DNA from: Lysinibacillus odysseyi 34hs-1 = NBRC 100172
GTDB lineage: Bacteria > Bacillota > Bacilli > Bacillales_A > Planococcaceae
Length of the DNA stretch: 64,000 bases
Reading direction: 5' to 3'
Assembly: GCF_001591965.1 (NCBI RefSeq)
Contig: NZ_BCVX01000002.1
Span: 310,001 to 374,000 of the forward strand
Shown: positions 56,155-64,000 of the stretch, piece after piece
Layout of the letters: every line of letters begins with the position of its first letter
Position numbering within the stretch: position 1 is the first letter of the stretch
Program-made: the position numbers and the translations under genes
Notes under the pieces: generated by a model
Seen by the model: only the letters and a program-made list of their open reading frames with translations
Databases searched by the model: none
Told to the model about the DNA's origin: nothing

Positions 56155-57705
56155 CTATAATCCTACTCGGCCCATACCGTTAATGATTTTTTCCAGCGTT
56201 TCGTCCACTACTGTAATCATCCGTGCGTTCGCATTATACGCCTGCTGGAATGTAATTAAATTTGTCATTTCCTCATCTAACGAAACCGAGCTCTGTGAGG
56301 CACGGCTATTCGCAATTTGCAAATGAAGGGTTCCAGAGTTATATGCATTGGTGATGGCCTCTTGTCCCTTCACACCTAATTGCCCTACAAGGGATTTATA
56401 GTATGTCTGGAATGTAGCATTTTGGAGATTTGGCCGAGTGCCAGATTGTAATGCTGCTAAAAGGCGAATATTATCATTGTTTCCTTCCTCGCCGGCTACG
56501 CCGGATGCAGCGACTTTTTTCGGGTCGGAAATGACCACTTTTATGTCCCGCGCTGTAGTGCCAGTGAAGAAGTCTACTCCTGCATTTTTTTCTGAGTCAA
56601 ATCCTTTTGTATGTTGCTCATTAAAAGCTGTAACAAAGTCAGCAACTAATGCATCTAATTTTTTCAGCATCTCAGGATAAGTGCCCTGACCGCCGCTATG
56701 TCCATATGCATCAATAAGAGCTAGTAACTTTCCTTTTCCAGTTTCCAAACCGGCATACTCAATTGTCCCAGCTGCATTTCCTACAGCATCTGCCGGCGGG
56801 TCACCTGGTTCTGATACGTTAATGGCGCCAAACTCGGCATAGCCGTTTGTTGCTTGGTCATCCACATCACCATCAACCGGTGCCCCATTTGTATCAACCG
56901 TTGCTAATTTAGCAAAGTTTTTCCCCTCAACAAGGGTAATTTCATCTCCACCATTTGCCGGTTTGAACTTAATTGTCATAGTTCCTTCTGCTATATCATT
57001 CACATTGCCTCCCGACTTTACCATCGAAATGGAGACAGGAATATATTCGTTCAGCTCATCGACTAATACATCACGCGCATCGTATAAATCATTCGGTACA
57101 TATCCATTTGGCTCTACAGCCTGAATTTGCTTATTGATCGCCGCGATTTGCTTCAGGATAGAATTTACTTTTTCAGTAGAAACATTAATTTCGTTTCCAA
57201 TGTTCCCCTGGATCAGCTTCAATTGTGTATCCATATAGTTGAAAGACTCGGCAAGTCCCTCTCCTTTTGAAATTAACACCTGACGGCCGGCTGTGTCCTT
57301 CGGATTACTGACAACATCCTCCATCGATTTCCAAAAGTCTGTAAATGCCTGATTAATCCCAAACTCAGATGGCTCAGACATGATATCTTCCATTTGATTA
57401 ATTGATTTTGCTGCTGATTCCCAGTAGCCTAATTTATTTGTCTCTTGACGATACTGACGATCAATAAATTGATCGCGGATACGCTGGATAGAGCCAGTTT
57501 CAACACCTGTGCCAAGATGTCCCGGATATGTCGGTGAATTCAGTCCCGCCATCGGATAGCCTGTTGTCGCCTGCATATTGACTCTTTGGCGTGAGTAGCC
57601 GAGCGTATTCGCATTTGAAATATTATGACCCGTTGTATAAAGTGCGGACTGCTGTGTGAAAAGGCCGCGCTTACTCGTTTCCAGCCCCATAAAAGTTGAA
57701 CGCAT
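56155..57705 (-). CDS. flgK: Flagellar hook-associated protein FlgK
   Basis: Junction protein (HAP1) of 516 residues. MGLETSKRGLFTQQSALYTT and GHNISNANTLGYSRQRVN form the conserved start; the C-terminus ends SVSLDEEMTNLITFQQAYNA and ARMITVVDETLEKIING. The ATG at 57705 follows AGGAGG. A hairpin CCCGC/GCGGG lies just upstream of the binding site and a terminator-like hairpin after flgN, so flgK may be partly uncoupled from flgN. Confidence 0.96.
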   Translation of the reverse strand: MRSTFMGLETSKRGLFTQQSALYTTGHNISNANTLGYSRQRVNMQATTGYPMAGLNSPTYPGHLGTGVETGSIQRIRDQFIDRQYRQETNKLGYWESAAKSINQMEDIMSEPSEFGINQAFTDFWKSMEDVVSNPKDTAGRQVLISKGEGLAESFNYMDTQLKLIQGNIGNEINVSTEKVNSILKQIAAINKQIQAVEPNGYVPNDLYDARDVLVDELNEYIPVSISMVKSGGNVNDIAEGTMTIKFKPANGGDEITLVEGKNFAKLATVDTNGAPVDGDVDDQATNGYAEFGAINVSEPGDPPADAVGNAAGTIEYAGLETGKGKLLALIDAYGHSGGQGTYPEMLKKLDALVADFVTAFNEQHTKGFDSEKNAGVDFFTGTTARDIKVVISDPKKVAASGVAGEEGNNDNIRLLAALQSGTRPNLQNATFQTYYKSLVGQLGVKGQEAITNAYNSGTLHLQIANSRASQSSVSLDEEMTNLITFQQAYNANARMITVVDETLEKIINGMGRVGL

Positions 57706-57815
57706 ATTTGTTCCTCCTATGTAACCCGCCTAGCGCGGGAAGTGTTTGATCATGAACGTTTGTACTGCTTTATTCCTAGAAAAATCAGGTCTAGAACACC
57801 TTTATGCCGAAATAA

Positions 57816-57840
57816 AACGGCGCATACAGCATGCACCGTT
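57816..57840 (-). terminator. Terminator-like hairpin between flgN and flgK
   Basis: AACGGTGCAT pairs with ATGCGCCGTT (one U-G) around GCTGT, then TTATTT on the minus strand. It starts within the flgN stop codon. Confidence 0.6.
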
Positions 57841-58345
57841 ATGCTTGCGAATCGTAGTAGGATTTCTTTCCGACTTTTGACTCCCCGCGTATTTCTGCAC
57901 CTGAGTAGTTAAAAGTGCTTCCTTGCTGTTGCTGTGGACGCATCATGTCCAATGTCAGGTTAACAAACTGCAGCGATTGGAAGACAAGTTTCTGGTTCAG
58001 GTCATTTTGTCTTTTTAAATCAGCCAGCAGTGTAACAAGGCGCCCCCGTACTTCCTGCAGTACTTCTCTTTCAGGTCCATCAGCTGTATCAATCACCTGT
58101 GCGACAGTCGGTATGTCAGTGAAGGCAATTCCTTTTGCCTGTAGGTAATCCGTTACCATCACCTGACGCTGTTGCTCAAGTTTGTCGATTGCAGCTACAT
58201 GTGCCTGTTCCATTTTCAGCATGTCATCGATTTGCTCCATGTCATTTGCCTTGATGAGCTCTGTTTTCTTGTTCGCCAATTCCAGTAAACTTTTATGCAT
58301 TTTTTCCAGTTTCTCTAAAATCGAGATGATGTTGCTCACTGACAT
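57839..58345 (-). CDS. flgN: FlgN family flagellar chaperone
   Basis: Helical protein of 168 residues (ILEKLEKMHKSLLELANKKT, IDDMLKMEQAHVAAIDKLEQ), the export chaperone of FlgK and FlgL. Position between flgM and flgK and the FlgN-domain coiled coil support this. The tail (RPQQQQGSTFNYSG) is disordered. The ATG follows AAGGAG. Confidence 0.9.
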   Translation of the reverse strand: MSVSNIISILEKLEKMHKSLLELANKKTELIKANDMEQIDDMLKMEQAHVAAIDKLEQQRQVMVTDYLQAKGIAFTDIPTVAQVIDTADGPEREVLQEVRGRLVTLLADLKRQNDLNQKLVFQSLQFVNLTLDMMRPQQQQGSTFNYSGAEIRGESKVGKKSYYDSQA

Positions 58346-58403
58346 GTTGGCAACTCCTTCTTTTGTAAATTAGCCTTTTATCGTGCGGGTAACGCGCTGC
58401 TCG

Positions 58404-58667
58404 TTAAAAGCGATAATACTTCAGCATGTCTGCTGCCACTTTTTTTGCATCGACCTTGTATTCGCCGGACTGGATTTGTGCCTTTAGCTTTTGAACACGC
58501 TCGGCACGGGCATCCGTATATTCCGTTGCGACCTTCATTTCCTTTGCGGCAGATGAAATTTCTAATTTATCGGCAAACGATTGGCCTGCCTTATTCGTCT
58601 GAGCCGTGCGTTTTGTTTGATTGTATGGATTTACATTATTTAAACCGATGCCATTGATTTTCATCAT
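58404..58667 (-). CDS. flgM: Anti-sigma-28 factor FlgM
   Basis: Small protein of 87 residues that holds SigD inactive until the hook is complete. MKINGIGLNNVNPYNQTKRT is the typical start, and the C-terminal half (RAERVQKLKAQIQSGEYKVD, AKKVAADMLKYY) is the SigD-binding region. The first ATG at 58667 follows GGAGGGA. It lies 58 bases upstream of flgN and has a weak SigD promoter. Confidence 0.94.
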   Translation of the reverse strand: MMKINGIGLNNVNPYNQTKRTAQTNKAGQSFADKLEISSAAKEMKVATEYTDARAERVQKLKAQIQSGEYKVDAKKVAADMLKYYRF

Positions 58668-58702
58668 GCATCCCTCCCTCTTTCGCTTTTCAGTTATGTT
58701 TT

Positions 58703-58729
58703 ATTTCGGTTCTGCATAACAAAAGTTAA
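58703..58729 (-). promoter_or_regulatory. Possible SigD promoter of flgM
   Basis: Minus strand TTAA (58726-58729), 15 bases, ACCGAAAT (58703-58710): 3 of 4 and 6 of 8. flgM is SigD dependent in B. subtilis. Confidence 0.45.
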
Positions 58730-59192
58730 TAAATTAACGAAAAAACCTACAGAGCGACTAGTAAACGCCATGCCAAACCAGACCATTTTTCATGTATTCC
58801 ATCATTTTCCGCCATATTTTTAGACCATAAAACCTATAATTTGTATCGTCCCTATTTTAAAAAGGTTTACTAAAATGGCGCCTGAATATTTTTAACTATC
58901 CGCTCTACTGTGTATTTTCCTTTTTTCCCGTTGTTGAATCCCCTTATATTTGCTCAGGGCATCTACCAACCTATATATGCTTTCTCTTCTATTGTAACTT
59001 TCCCCTTCCTCATTCTCACCTTTTCTGCCCAGCTGCATGGAAAATGCTCAGGGGAAAGTACTCTTTTCTTTAGAACGCATCTTAACAGGCGTACCGGACA
59101 TCGGTTATCCTGCAGATAACCTCGCTTTTATCTCTCCATGTGGCGCAGGCCCGGAGTAAATTATCTGTTTCCCGTACTATGACTTATAAAAA
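58730..59192. other. Intergenic region between yvyF and flgM
   Basis: About 460 bases. In B. subtilis yvyF and flgM are contiguous, whereas here a gap and a terminator part them. No reading frame with a binding site or RNA gene is supported. Confidence 0.5.
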
Positions 59193-59219
59193 ATACCACC
59201 TGTACAAAACAGGGGGTAT
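59193..59219 (-). terminator. Terminator of the comF-yvyF block
   Basis: ATACCCCCTGT pairs with ACAGGTGGTAT (one mismatch) and T runs flank both sides, so it may work in both directions; 44 bases after yvyF. Confidence 0.8.
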
Positions 59220-59262
59220 CTTTTTTACGGCTCCATTTATAATCCTACTAGAAACCGGTATT

Positions 59263-59679
59263 CTATTTTTTATTCCGTTCTGCATGATACGTGGCACGAT
59301 CCTGCTGGATGATACTTTCGCGGAATTCCTTCGCCGCTTCAAATGTACGCAACCCAGATTTAATCTCTTCAGTACATTTTTCACAGAGCTTACCTTTGTT
59401 TGTCAGGCGTCCGCAGTTATCACATGGGTAACCTAAATTTGGGAACATGGCCGGATGCAGCCTTCCTTTTCTCACCCATTTATAGAGCAGTTCACGTTCC
59501 ACCCCTGTCGCTTCTTCAATCCGATCAACCGTTGCTGCTCGGTTTTCACGTTTGCGTAAAAAACGATATACGATCTGATATAGATCCTCTTCTTTTTGCG
59601 CGCAATTGTGACATACTTCGCGCAGCCCTGTATAGTTGAAAAACGCCCCGCACATCGGGCAATTTCGTAATTCAGCCAT
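59263..59679 (-). CDS. yvyF: YvyF (TIGR03826) flagellar-region zinc protein
   Basis: Protein of 138 residues with two CxxC pairs, CPMCGAFF/CHNC at the N-terminus and CDNCG/CEKC near residue 86-101, likely zinc sites, and a central helix-turn-helix-like segment TVDRIEEATGVERELLYKWV. It belongs to a family found only in flagellar regions of Bacillales; B. subtilis YvyF is linked to flgM control. The ATG follows GAGGGA. Confidence 0.9.
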   Translation of the reverse strand: MAELRNCPMCGAFFNYTGLREVCHNCAQKEEDLYQIVYRFLRKRENRAATVDRIEEATGVERELLYKWVRKGRLHPAMFPNLGYPCDNCGRLTNKGKLCEKCTEEIKSGLRTFEAAKEFRESIIQQDRATYHAERNKK

Positions 59680-59783
59680 GATAATCCCTCCATCTATTCC
59701 GTTCTACCAAATTAGCTTTAGTATACATGATTCCATATAGGAAACGAGCATCTTTTCCCAATTATTGTTTTTCAGACACACTT

Positions 59784-60377
59784 CTATCCTCTGATCAGCG
59801 TAACGGAAGCTACAGATTTCGCACCTGCCTCAAGAAGCGCTCTTTTTGCGTGCTCAATCGTTGTCCCGGTCGTATAAATATCATCAAACACAACGTAGTG
59901 GGCAGCCTTTACCTCACCTGCTGTACGAAAAAGCTGGGGTGTATTCAGCCGCTCTTCGCGTGTCTTCTTACTTTGTGTATCGGTCGTTGTTTTTTCAAGT
60001 AAAGGTGTGTAAGAAATTTTTGCAGCATTTAGTAATTCTTCTACCGGTGAAAATGTCCGCTCAAGCAGTTTTTCCGGATGCATCGGCACCGCCACGATAA
60101 TCCTCTTTTCATTCTTCAGCAGATCATGCAGCTTCCGTTGAAATACTTTAGCAAGTACGACATCATACAAAAACTTATAGCGGTGCAAAAAATCTTTCAT
60201 TGGTTCATTATATTGATAAAGAGAACGGTGATCAGGATCCGTATCGGCCGACAACTCAAATTTTCCCTCGCAGTCTGCACAAATAATCGGAGGAAAACGT
60301 TCAAAAAATGTGAGCCATGACACCTGTGTCTGGAGGGGTTTTTGGCATAGAAGACAATTATGTACCTCTTTAAGCAC
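59784..60377 (-). CDS. comFC: ComFC phosphoribosyltransferase-like competence protein
   Basis: Late competence protein of 197 residues. An N-terminal zinc ribbon (CLLC...CADC) precedes a PRTase domain with the PRPP loop VFDDIYTTGTTIEHAKRAL. It interacts with ComFA in taking up single-stranded DNA. It starts at GTG 60377, inside the comFA 3' end (8-base overlap). comFB, which is present in B. subtilis, is absent. Confidence 0.93.
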   Translation of the reverse strand: MLKEVHNCLLCQKPLQTQVSWLTFFERFPPIICADCEGKFELSADTDPDHRSLYQYNEPMKDFLHRYKFLYDVVLAKVFQRKLHDLLKNEKRIIVAVPMHPEKLLERTFSPVEELLNAAKISYTPLLEKTTTDTQSKKTREERLNTPQLFRTAGEVKAAHYVVFDDIYTTGTTIEHAKRALLEAGAKSVASVTLIRG

Positions 60378-61761
60378 TAGGGAATCCCTCCTTGTTCAAC
60401 CTTTTGATTTCCTCTTGGGCCATGTCCATCTCCACTGTCATGCCGTGATGAAAAAAGACAATATCCCCTGCCGGAAAATCCTTATTCCTGCCGACACGTC
60501 CGCTAATTTGAATAAGGGCACTTGCTGTAAAGATCTTGCTCTCTGCTCCGACTACAGCGACTTGGACATTTTTGATCGTAATTCCGCGCTCCAAAATTGT
60601 CGTAGTAAGCAGCCCCTTTATTTCTCTGTTCCGTAAATGCAGGACCTTTTCTTTCCGATCGGAATCCTCCGCATGGACAGCTTCAATTTTAGAATCTAGC
60701 TGCCGAAACAATGGAATCGCCTGCTGCATCAATTCAATAGTTGGAAAGAATATAAGAAACGGCTCGTTTTCTGCTATTCTTTTTTCCGTCCACTCTTTTA
60801 GCTTTTTCGGAATACGTTTTTTCTTTATTGACTTGTCATATCCCCACAGGCTGCTAAAGCGCGGGACAGGTAAAGGGTGGCCGTGATAGCGGCTCGGAAT
60901 AAAGGAATAGCCGCCGGTCTTTTTCAGCTCCAGCAGCTCAGATGTTGGCGTTGCGGTCACAAAGGCAATCGGTGCCTGCTCTTTTTTCGCCTTTTGGACA
61001 GCTTGCTGCAAAGAGGCATCATACGTATATGGAAAGGCATCTGCTTCGTCTACAATCATGATGTCAAACGCCTGCTCAAATCGGTATAGTTGGTGGGTGG
61101 TAGCTATGATAAGTGGGGCATACATACAGCTTTGCGGGGCACCACCGTAAAGCGCCTGCACAGTCGTCTGTGGGAATACTTCCGCAAAGCGTGGTGCAAG
61201 CTCAAGCACTACATCAGTTCTTGGGGTAGCTACACATACACGCTTTTTCTCGTTTAATGCATCGTGGATAGCTGTAAACAAGATCTCGGTTTTTCCTGCC
61301 CCGCATACCGCGCTAACGAGATGGCTGCGCCCCTGCTTGATGCTCTCTGTCAGCTCTATAGATACTTTCTCCTGAAGTGGAGTGAACCGGCTTTTCCACA
61401 CAAGGCTGTGGTACGAATTCAACTTGGGGAGCGGTCCGTTCCAAGTGAGCAATTCAGTACAGCTGCTCATCCTGCCCATCTGTATACAGTAGCGGCAGTA
61501 CGTACATACTTTTTGGCAGCGTGCACAATGATAAAAGATAAATTGTTTCTTTTCTTTATTTAAACACCTGTGACAGACAGGCCCCTCTCCGATCGCCGGC
61601 TTTATCTTAAGAAGCCCCCGCTTAATATAGATATCTATTTTTTCTTTCGGAAAAGGAGTTGTCTCCCTTGCCCATATTCGTCCTGTGAAGAAATTTTGGA
61701 TGCTTGGCTCTAGTAAAAACCCTTTATACTTTTGGAAACTTGAAGATTTCTTTGTGCGCAT
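60370..61761 (-). CDS. comFA: ComFA DNA translocase/helicase
   Basis: DEAD-box-like ATPase of 463 residues that drives transforming DNA inwards. Order: zinc site (CHRC...CARCQKVCTYCRYC, about residues 62-92), Walker A SAVCGAGKTEI, DEAD box MIVDEADAF, VTATPTSEL and the C-terminal ISGRVGRNKDFPAGD. The ATG at 61761 follows GGAGGAGG. A terminator ends only 22 bases upstream, and no ComK box is visible in the gap, so its promoter may lie within degV. Confidence 0.95.
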   Translation of the reverse strand: MRTKKSSSFQKYKGFLLEPSIQNFFTGRIWARETTPFPKEKIDIYIKRGLLKIKPAIGEGPVCHRCLNKEKKQFIFYHCARCQKVCTYCRYCIQMGRMSSCTELLTWNGPLPKLNSYHSLVWKSRFTPLQEKVSIELTESIKQGRSHLVSAVCGAGKTEILFTAIHDALNEKKRVCVATPRTDVVLELAPRFAEVFPQTTVQALYGGAPQSCMYAPLIIATTHQLYRFEQAFDIMIVDEADAFPYTYDASLQQAVQKAKKEQAPIAFVTATPTSELLELKKTGGYSFIPSRYHGHPLPVPRFSSLWGYDKSIKKKRIPKKLKEWTEKRIAENEPFLIFFPTIELMQQAIPLFRQLDSKIEAVHAEDSDRKEKVLHLRNREIKGLLTTTILERGITIKNVQVAVVGAESKIFTASALIQISGRVGRNKDFPAGDIVFFHHGMTVEMDMAQEEIKRLNKEGFPSA

Positions 61762-61783
61762 TTTTCCTCCTCCATAAAAAAAG

Positions 61784-61810
61784 CGGCTTCTACTTAAATA
61801 GTAGAAACCG
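61784..61810 (-). terminator. Terminator of degV
   Basis: CGGTTTCTACT pairs with AGTAGAAGCCG (one U-G), loop of 5, followed by a run of seven T on the minus strand. Confidence 0.88.
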
Positions 61811-61817
61811 TCTTCTA

Positions 61818-62666
61818 TTAACCCTCTTTTTTCATCCAGCCCATCGCAATAGCACCTTCGCCTAAATGCGTGGCAATAACCGGCCCGAAATAACTAAATT
61901 TGAAGTCAACCGTCGGGAAGTCCTGCTCTAATTGTGCAAGCCAGGCCCGTCCCTCTTCCTCACAGTTGGCATGGATTACAACCGCCTGTAATTTTTCGTA
62001 CTGTTGTGTCGATTCCTTCAATAGCTCCTCTACACGGCGCATTGCTTTTTTGCGTGTACGGATTTTTTCGAATGGCACAATCTTTTTATCAACAAAGTGC
62101 AGAATCGGCTTCACCTGCAGCAATCCGCCGATCAGTGCTGCCGCTGCAGATAAACGTCCGCCGCGCTGCAAATGGGCTAAATCGTCCACAATGAAATAGG
62201 CACTCATTGTTGCTTTTAGCTCGTCCAGCTTTGCGATGATTTCTTTTGCTGAGGCACCACGTTCCGCCATTTTCGCTGCTTCGATAGCGAACATACCTTG
62301 TGGGCTGCAAGCTACTTCGCTGTCAAATGCGTAAACTTCTATGTTATTCACCATATCTCCGGCCTGAATGGCACCCTGATACGTCCCACTGATCCCGCTT
62401 GATAGATGGATTGTGACGATTTCATCATACTCTTTTGAAAGCTCTTCGAAAAGCTCTACAAATTTCCCGACAGGCGGCTGCGTCGTTTTCGGAAATACTT
62501 TTGCGCCACGCACCTTATCGTAAAATTCGGAAGCTGTAATCGTTACTTCTTCCTCATACGTACCATCTTCCAAATTGACACTTAGCGGTACCATGCGGAT
62601 ATTATAGCGTGTGCGCTCTTCTTGCGTTAAATACGCTGTACTATCGGTTACGACTGCAGTTTTCAT
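61818..62666 (-). CDS. degV: DegV family fatty-acid-binding protein
   Basis: Protein of 282 residues with VTDSTAYLTQEE at the start, the lipid-contacting TIHLSSGISGTYQ and DLAHLQRGGRLSAAAALIG. FakB-type members present fatty acids to the kinase FakA for phospholipid synthesis. It lies between degU and comFA as in B. subtilis. The ATG follows GGAGAGTGGGA. Confidence 0.93.
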   Translation of the reverse strand: MKTAVVTDSTAYLTQEERTRYNIRMVPLSVNLEDGTYEEEVTITASEFYDKVRGAKVFPKTTQPPVGKFVELFEELSKEYDEIVTIHLSSGISGTYQGAIQAGDMVNNIEVYAFDSEVACSPQGMFAIEAAKMAERGASAKEIIAKLDELKATMSAYFIVDDLAHLQRGGRLSAAAALIGGLLQVKPILHFVDKKIVPFEKIRTRKKAMRRVEELLKESTQQYEKLQAVVIHANCEEEGRAWLAQLEQDFPTVDFKFSYFGPVIATHLGEGAIAMGWMKKEG

Positions 62667-62752
62667 TTTCCCACTCTCCTATGCTCATTAGTTTACCGTA
62701 TCCATCAGAGAATGTGAATGCCAAAGTGGGAGAAAACGCCATTCATGAAAAA

Positions 62753-62783
62753 AAGCGCTCGGTGATTTTTCCACAGAACGCTT
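62753..62783 (-). terminator. Terminator of the lipoprotein gene
   Basis: AAGCGTTC pairs with GAGCGCTT (one U-G) with an inner GTG/CAC, then seven T on the minus strand. Confidence 0.85.
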
Positions 62784-62793
62784 GATAATTTAC

Positions 62794-63330
62794 TTATTGA
62801 TTATCCATTGAGTGAACACTCGTTACCTTCCATGTCTCATCTTCTTTCACAAAGACAACTACCGTCCGAGCTTCACCTTTCATTTCAATATTTGTTTTTT
62901 CCTCCACCATATCGGCGGTCATATTAGAGAAAACCTGCGCTTCCTCTTCACTATATTTTACGATCGTAACATCTTCCGCTTTTCGATTAATCACACTATA
63001 TTGAGAAAAAATCTGTTTTGCCGCCTCTATATCTTCCTCATATTTAAATCCTTTTGCATGCTTTGATGTTGTTTCCGCATAGCGGTCAATATCCTCCGCA
63101 TTGAAGGCATCTATATACTCATGGAAAGCAGCGAGGATTTTCTCTTTTTCCTCTGCCGGTACATTTGCTGCTTCTTCAATAGAGTCACCCATTACTTCAA
63201 AGCCGACTGTTCCTTGTTCAATAACTTCTTCGGTACTTTTCTCTTTTGTATTATTATCTTTTTCTTGTTCTGTATCCCCACAAGCAGCAAGTACAAGTAC
63301 TGTTATGACTGCTAACAACCATTTTTTCAT
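62794..63330 (-). CDS. Lipoprotein with NTF2-like (SnoaL-type) domain
   Basis: Membrane-anchored protein of 178 residues. The signal ends in a lipobox, VLAACGDTEQ, with Cys at 17. An acidic, disordered linker is followed from about residue 60 by an NTF2/SnoaL-like fold (FHEYIDAFNAEDIDRYAET, VFVKEDETWKVTSVHSM). Function unknown; it is not part of the B. subtilis degU-degV arrangement that I recall. The ATG is preceded by a GGGAGG site. Confidence 0.85.
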   Translation of the reverse strand: MKKWLLAVITVLVLAACGDTEQEKDNNTKEKSTEEVIEQGTVGFEVMGDSIEEAANVPAEEKEKILAAFHEYIDAFNAEDIDRYAETTSKHAKGFKYEEDIEAAKQIFSQYSVINRKAEDVTIVKYSEEEAQVFSNMTADMVEEKTNIEMKGEARTVVVFVKEDETWKVTSVHSMDNQ

Positions 63331-63560
63331 TGTTCACAACCTCCCGCGCAATATTGTAGCATAATTCGCATATGTAAGGACGAAATAACGTATGGAATGT
63401 TGCATGAAATATGGCAGAGTATTGTCTTTTTACAGCGAAAATCAATAGATTTCCAGCCTATATTCCTAATTTCATGAACCTCTGGGCAGCTAGATGAAAG
63501 TTTCTTTTTATCTAGTCAATCTAACTTTTTAAAGGCCATCATTTGTTGAATCAGGACTGA
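63331..63560. other. Intergenic region downstream of degU
   Basis: About 230 bases without a gene, leading into the tandem repeat at 63561-63645. It must hold the promoter of the lipoprotein gene, but no clear SigA pair was found. Confidence 0.45.
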
Positions 63561-63645
63561 TTATCAGCTTTTTTCTCATCATTTATAGGCGATTTTCACC
63601 CGGTTATCAGCGGTTTCGCCCCATTTATCAGCGGTTTTCCTCTGC
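63561..63645. repeat. Four tandem 21-22 bp units (TTATCAGCGG type)
   Basis: Units start at 63561, 63583, 63604 and 63625. The last two begin TTATCAGCGGTTT; the second reads TTATAGGCGATTTTC and the first TTATCAGCTTTTTTC, so the array decays to the left. It lies between the degU terminator and the lipoprotein gene. Such units recur in intergenic DNA of Lysinibacillus-like genomes as far as I recall. Confidence 0.7.
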
Positions 63646-63657
63646 ATAAAAATATAA

Positions 63658-63689
63658 GAACCCTACCAATCCGTAGATTGACAGGGTTC
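63658..63689 (-). terminator. Terminator of degU
   Basis: GAACCCTGTCAATC pairs over 14 positions (two G-U) with GATTGGTAGGGTTC around a 4-base loop, then TTATATTTTT on the minus strand. Confidence 0.88.
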
Positions 63690-63697
63690 AATGGGTG

Positions 63698-64000
63698 TTA
63701 GCGTACTTCTACCCAGCCGTTTTTGATTGCTGTCACAACCGCCTGTGTACGGTCGTTTACATTCATCTTTTGCAGAATGCTTGATACGTGGTTTTTAACC
63801 GTTTTTTCAGAGATGTAGAGTGTCTCACCAATTGCCCGGTTTGACTGGCCATCCGTTAATAGCTGAAGGACTTCACATTCACGCTTCGTCAATAAGTGGA
63901 ATGGACGGCGGATTTCTGTTTGGTGGAAGTTTCCTTTATTTTCATGCTCAGATAAGCGGCGGAATTCCGCTACTAGATTTTTCGTTACTTTTGGGTGCAA
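63698..64000 (-). CDS. degU: Response regulator DegU (C-terminal part)
   Basis: The last 100 codons of DegU; the receiver domain lies beyond the right edge. The LuxR/GerE helix-turn-helix is complete: [40 protein letters not shown] and [20 protein letters not shown], nearly identical to B. subtilis DegU. DegS-DegU control exoenzymes, motility and competence, including comK, which fits the content of this window. Confidence 0.96.
   Translation of the reverse strand: MHPKVTKNLVAEFRRLSEHENKGNFHQTEIRRPFHLLTKRECEVLQLLTDGQSNRAIGETLYISEKTVKNHVSSILQKMNVNDRTQAVVTAIKNGWVEVR

Overview
The window reads as one continuous piece of chromosome from a low-GC Gram-positive, motile bacterium of the order Bacillales. 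The gene set and order (addB-addA, minJ-ctpB-ftsXE, uvrB-uvrA-yvlB, prfB-secA-hpf, fliT-fliS-fliD-flaG, hag, csrA-fliW-yviE-flgL-flgK-flgN-flgM-yvyF-comFC-comFA-degV-degU) match the Bacillus subtilis 310-320 degree region plus the yisK/yisL and yhjE/addB neighbourhoods. Together with the pseudaminic acid flagellin-glycosylation genes and TTATCAGCGG-type intergenic repeats, this suggests a Planococcaceae member such as Solibacillus or Lysinibacillus (inference, no database search). Every protein gene is on the minus strand except one, a comK homologue at 29092.

Layout from left to right. 1-1310: end of a peptide ABC transporter operon. 1958-6577: a catalytically dead-looking alpha-amylase-fold membrane protein, yisL, yisK and a DUF418 membrane protein. 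6718-14650: addA, addB and a TVP38-type membrane protein. 15188-21724: a cell division and envelope block (minJ, ctpB, a thioredoxin-like protein, an M23 peptidase with coiled coils, ftsX, ftsE). 22174-28305: yvlB, uvrA, uvrB. 28559-29947: an IDEAL-domain protein, comK and a small gene with a near-perfect LexA box. 30090-34930: prfB (with its programmed frameshift), secA and hpf. 35016-36312: a PilZ gene, a second ComK-family gene and a candidate 21-residue peptide gene.

36994-58667 is the flagellar half. fliT/fliS/fliD/flaG lie next to a decayed flagellin methylase (fliB). Then comes a pse operon (pseB, G, H, a WbqC protein, a metallo-beta-lactamase-fold protein, a methyltransferase, pseF, pseI, pseC), the Maf flagellin glycosyltransferase with a small partner, an IS1182-type remnant, hag, csrA, fliW, yviE, flgL, flgK, flgN and flgM. 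59263-64000 holds yvyF, the comF genes, degV, a lipoprotein and the DNA-binding end of DegU.

The sequence suggests shared control. SigD-type promoters (TAAA, 13-15 bases, then xCCGATAT-like) can be read upstream of flgM, hag, maf, pseB, flaG and the PilZ gene. The hag leader carries a hairpin with an ACAAGGACGT CsrA site next to csrA-fliW. LexA-like boxes precede the small gene at 29947, uvrB and possibly addB. The most interesting points are the three extra enzymes inside the pse operon, the SOS-type small gene whose end overlaps comK antisense, the paired ComK paralogues, the large repeat insert in FliD, the pseudo-amylase, and the SigD-controlled PilZ gene.
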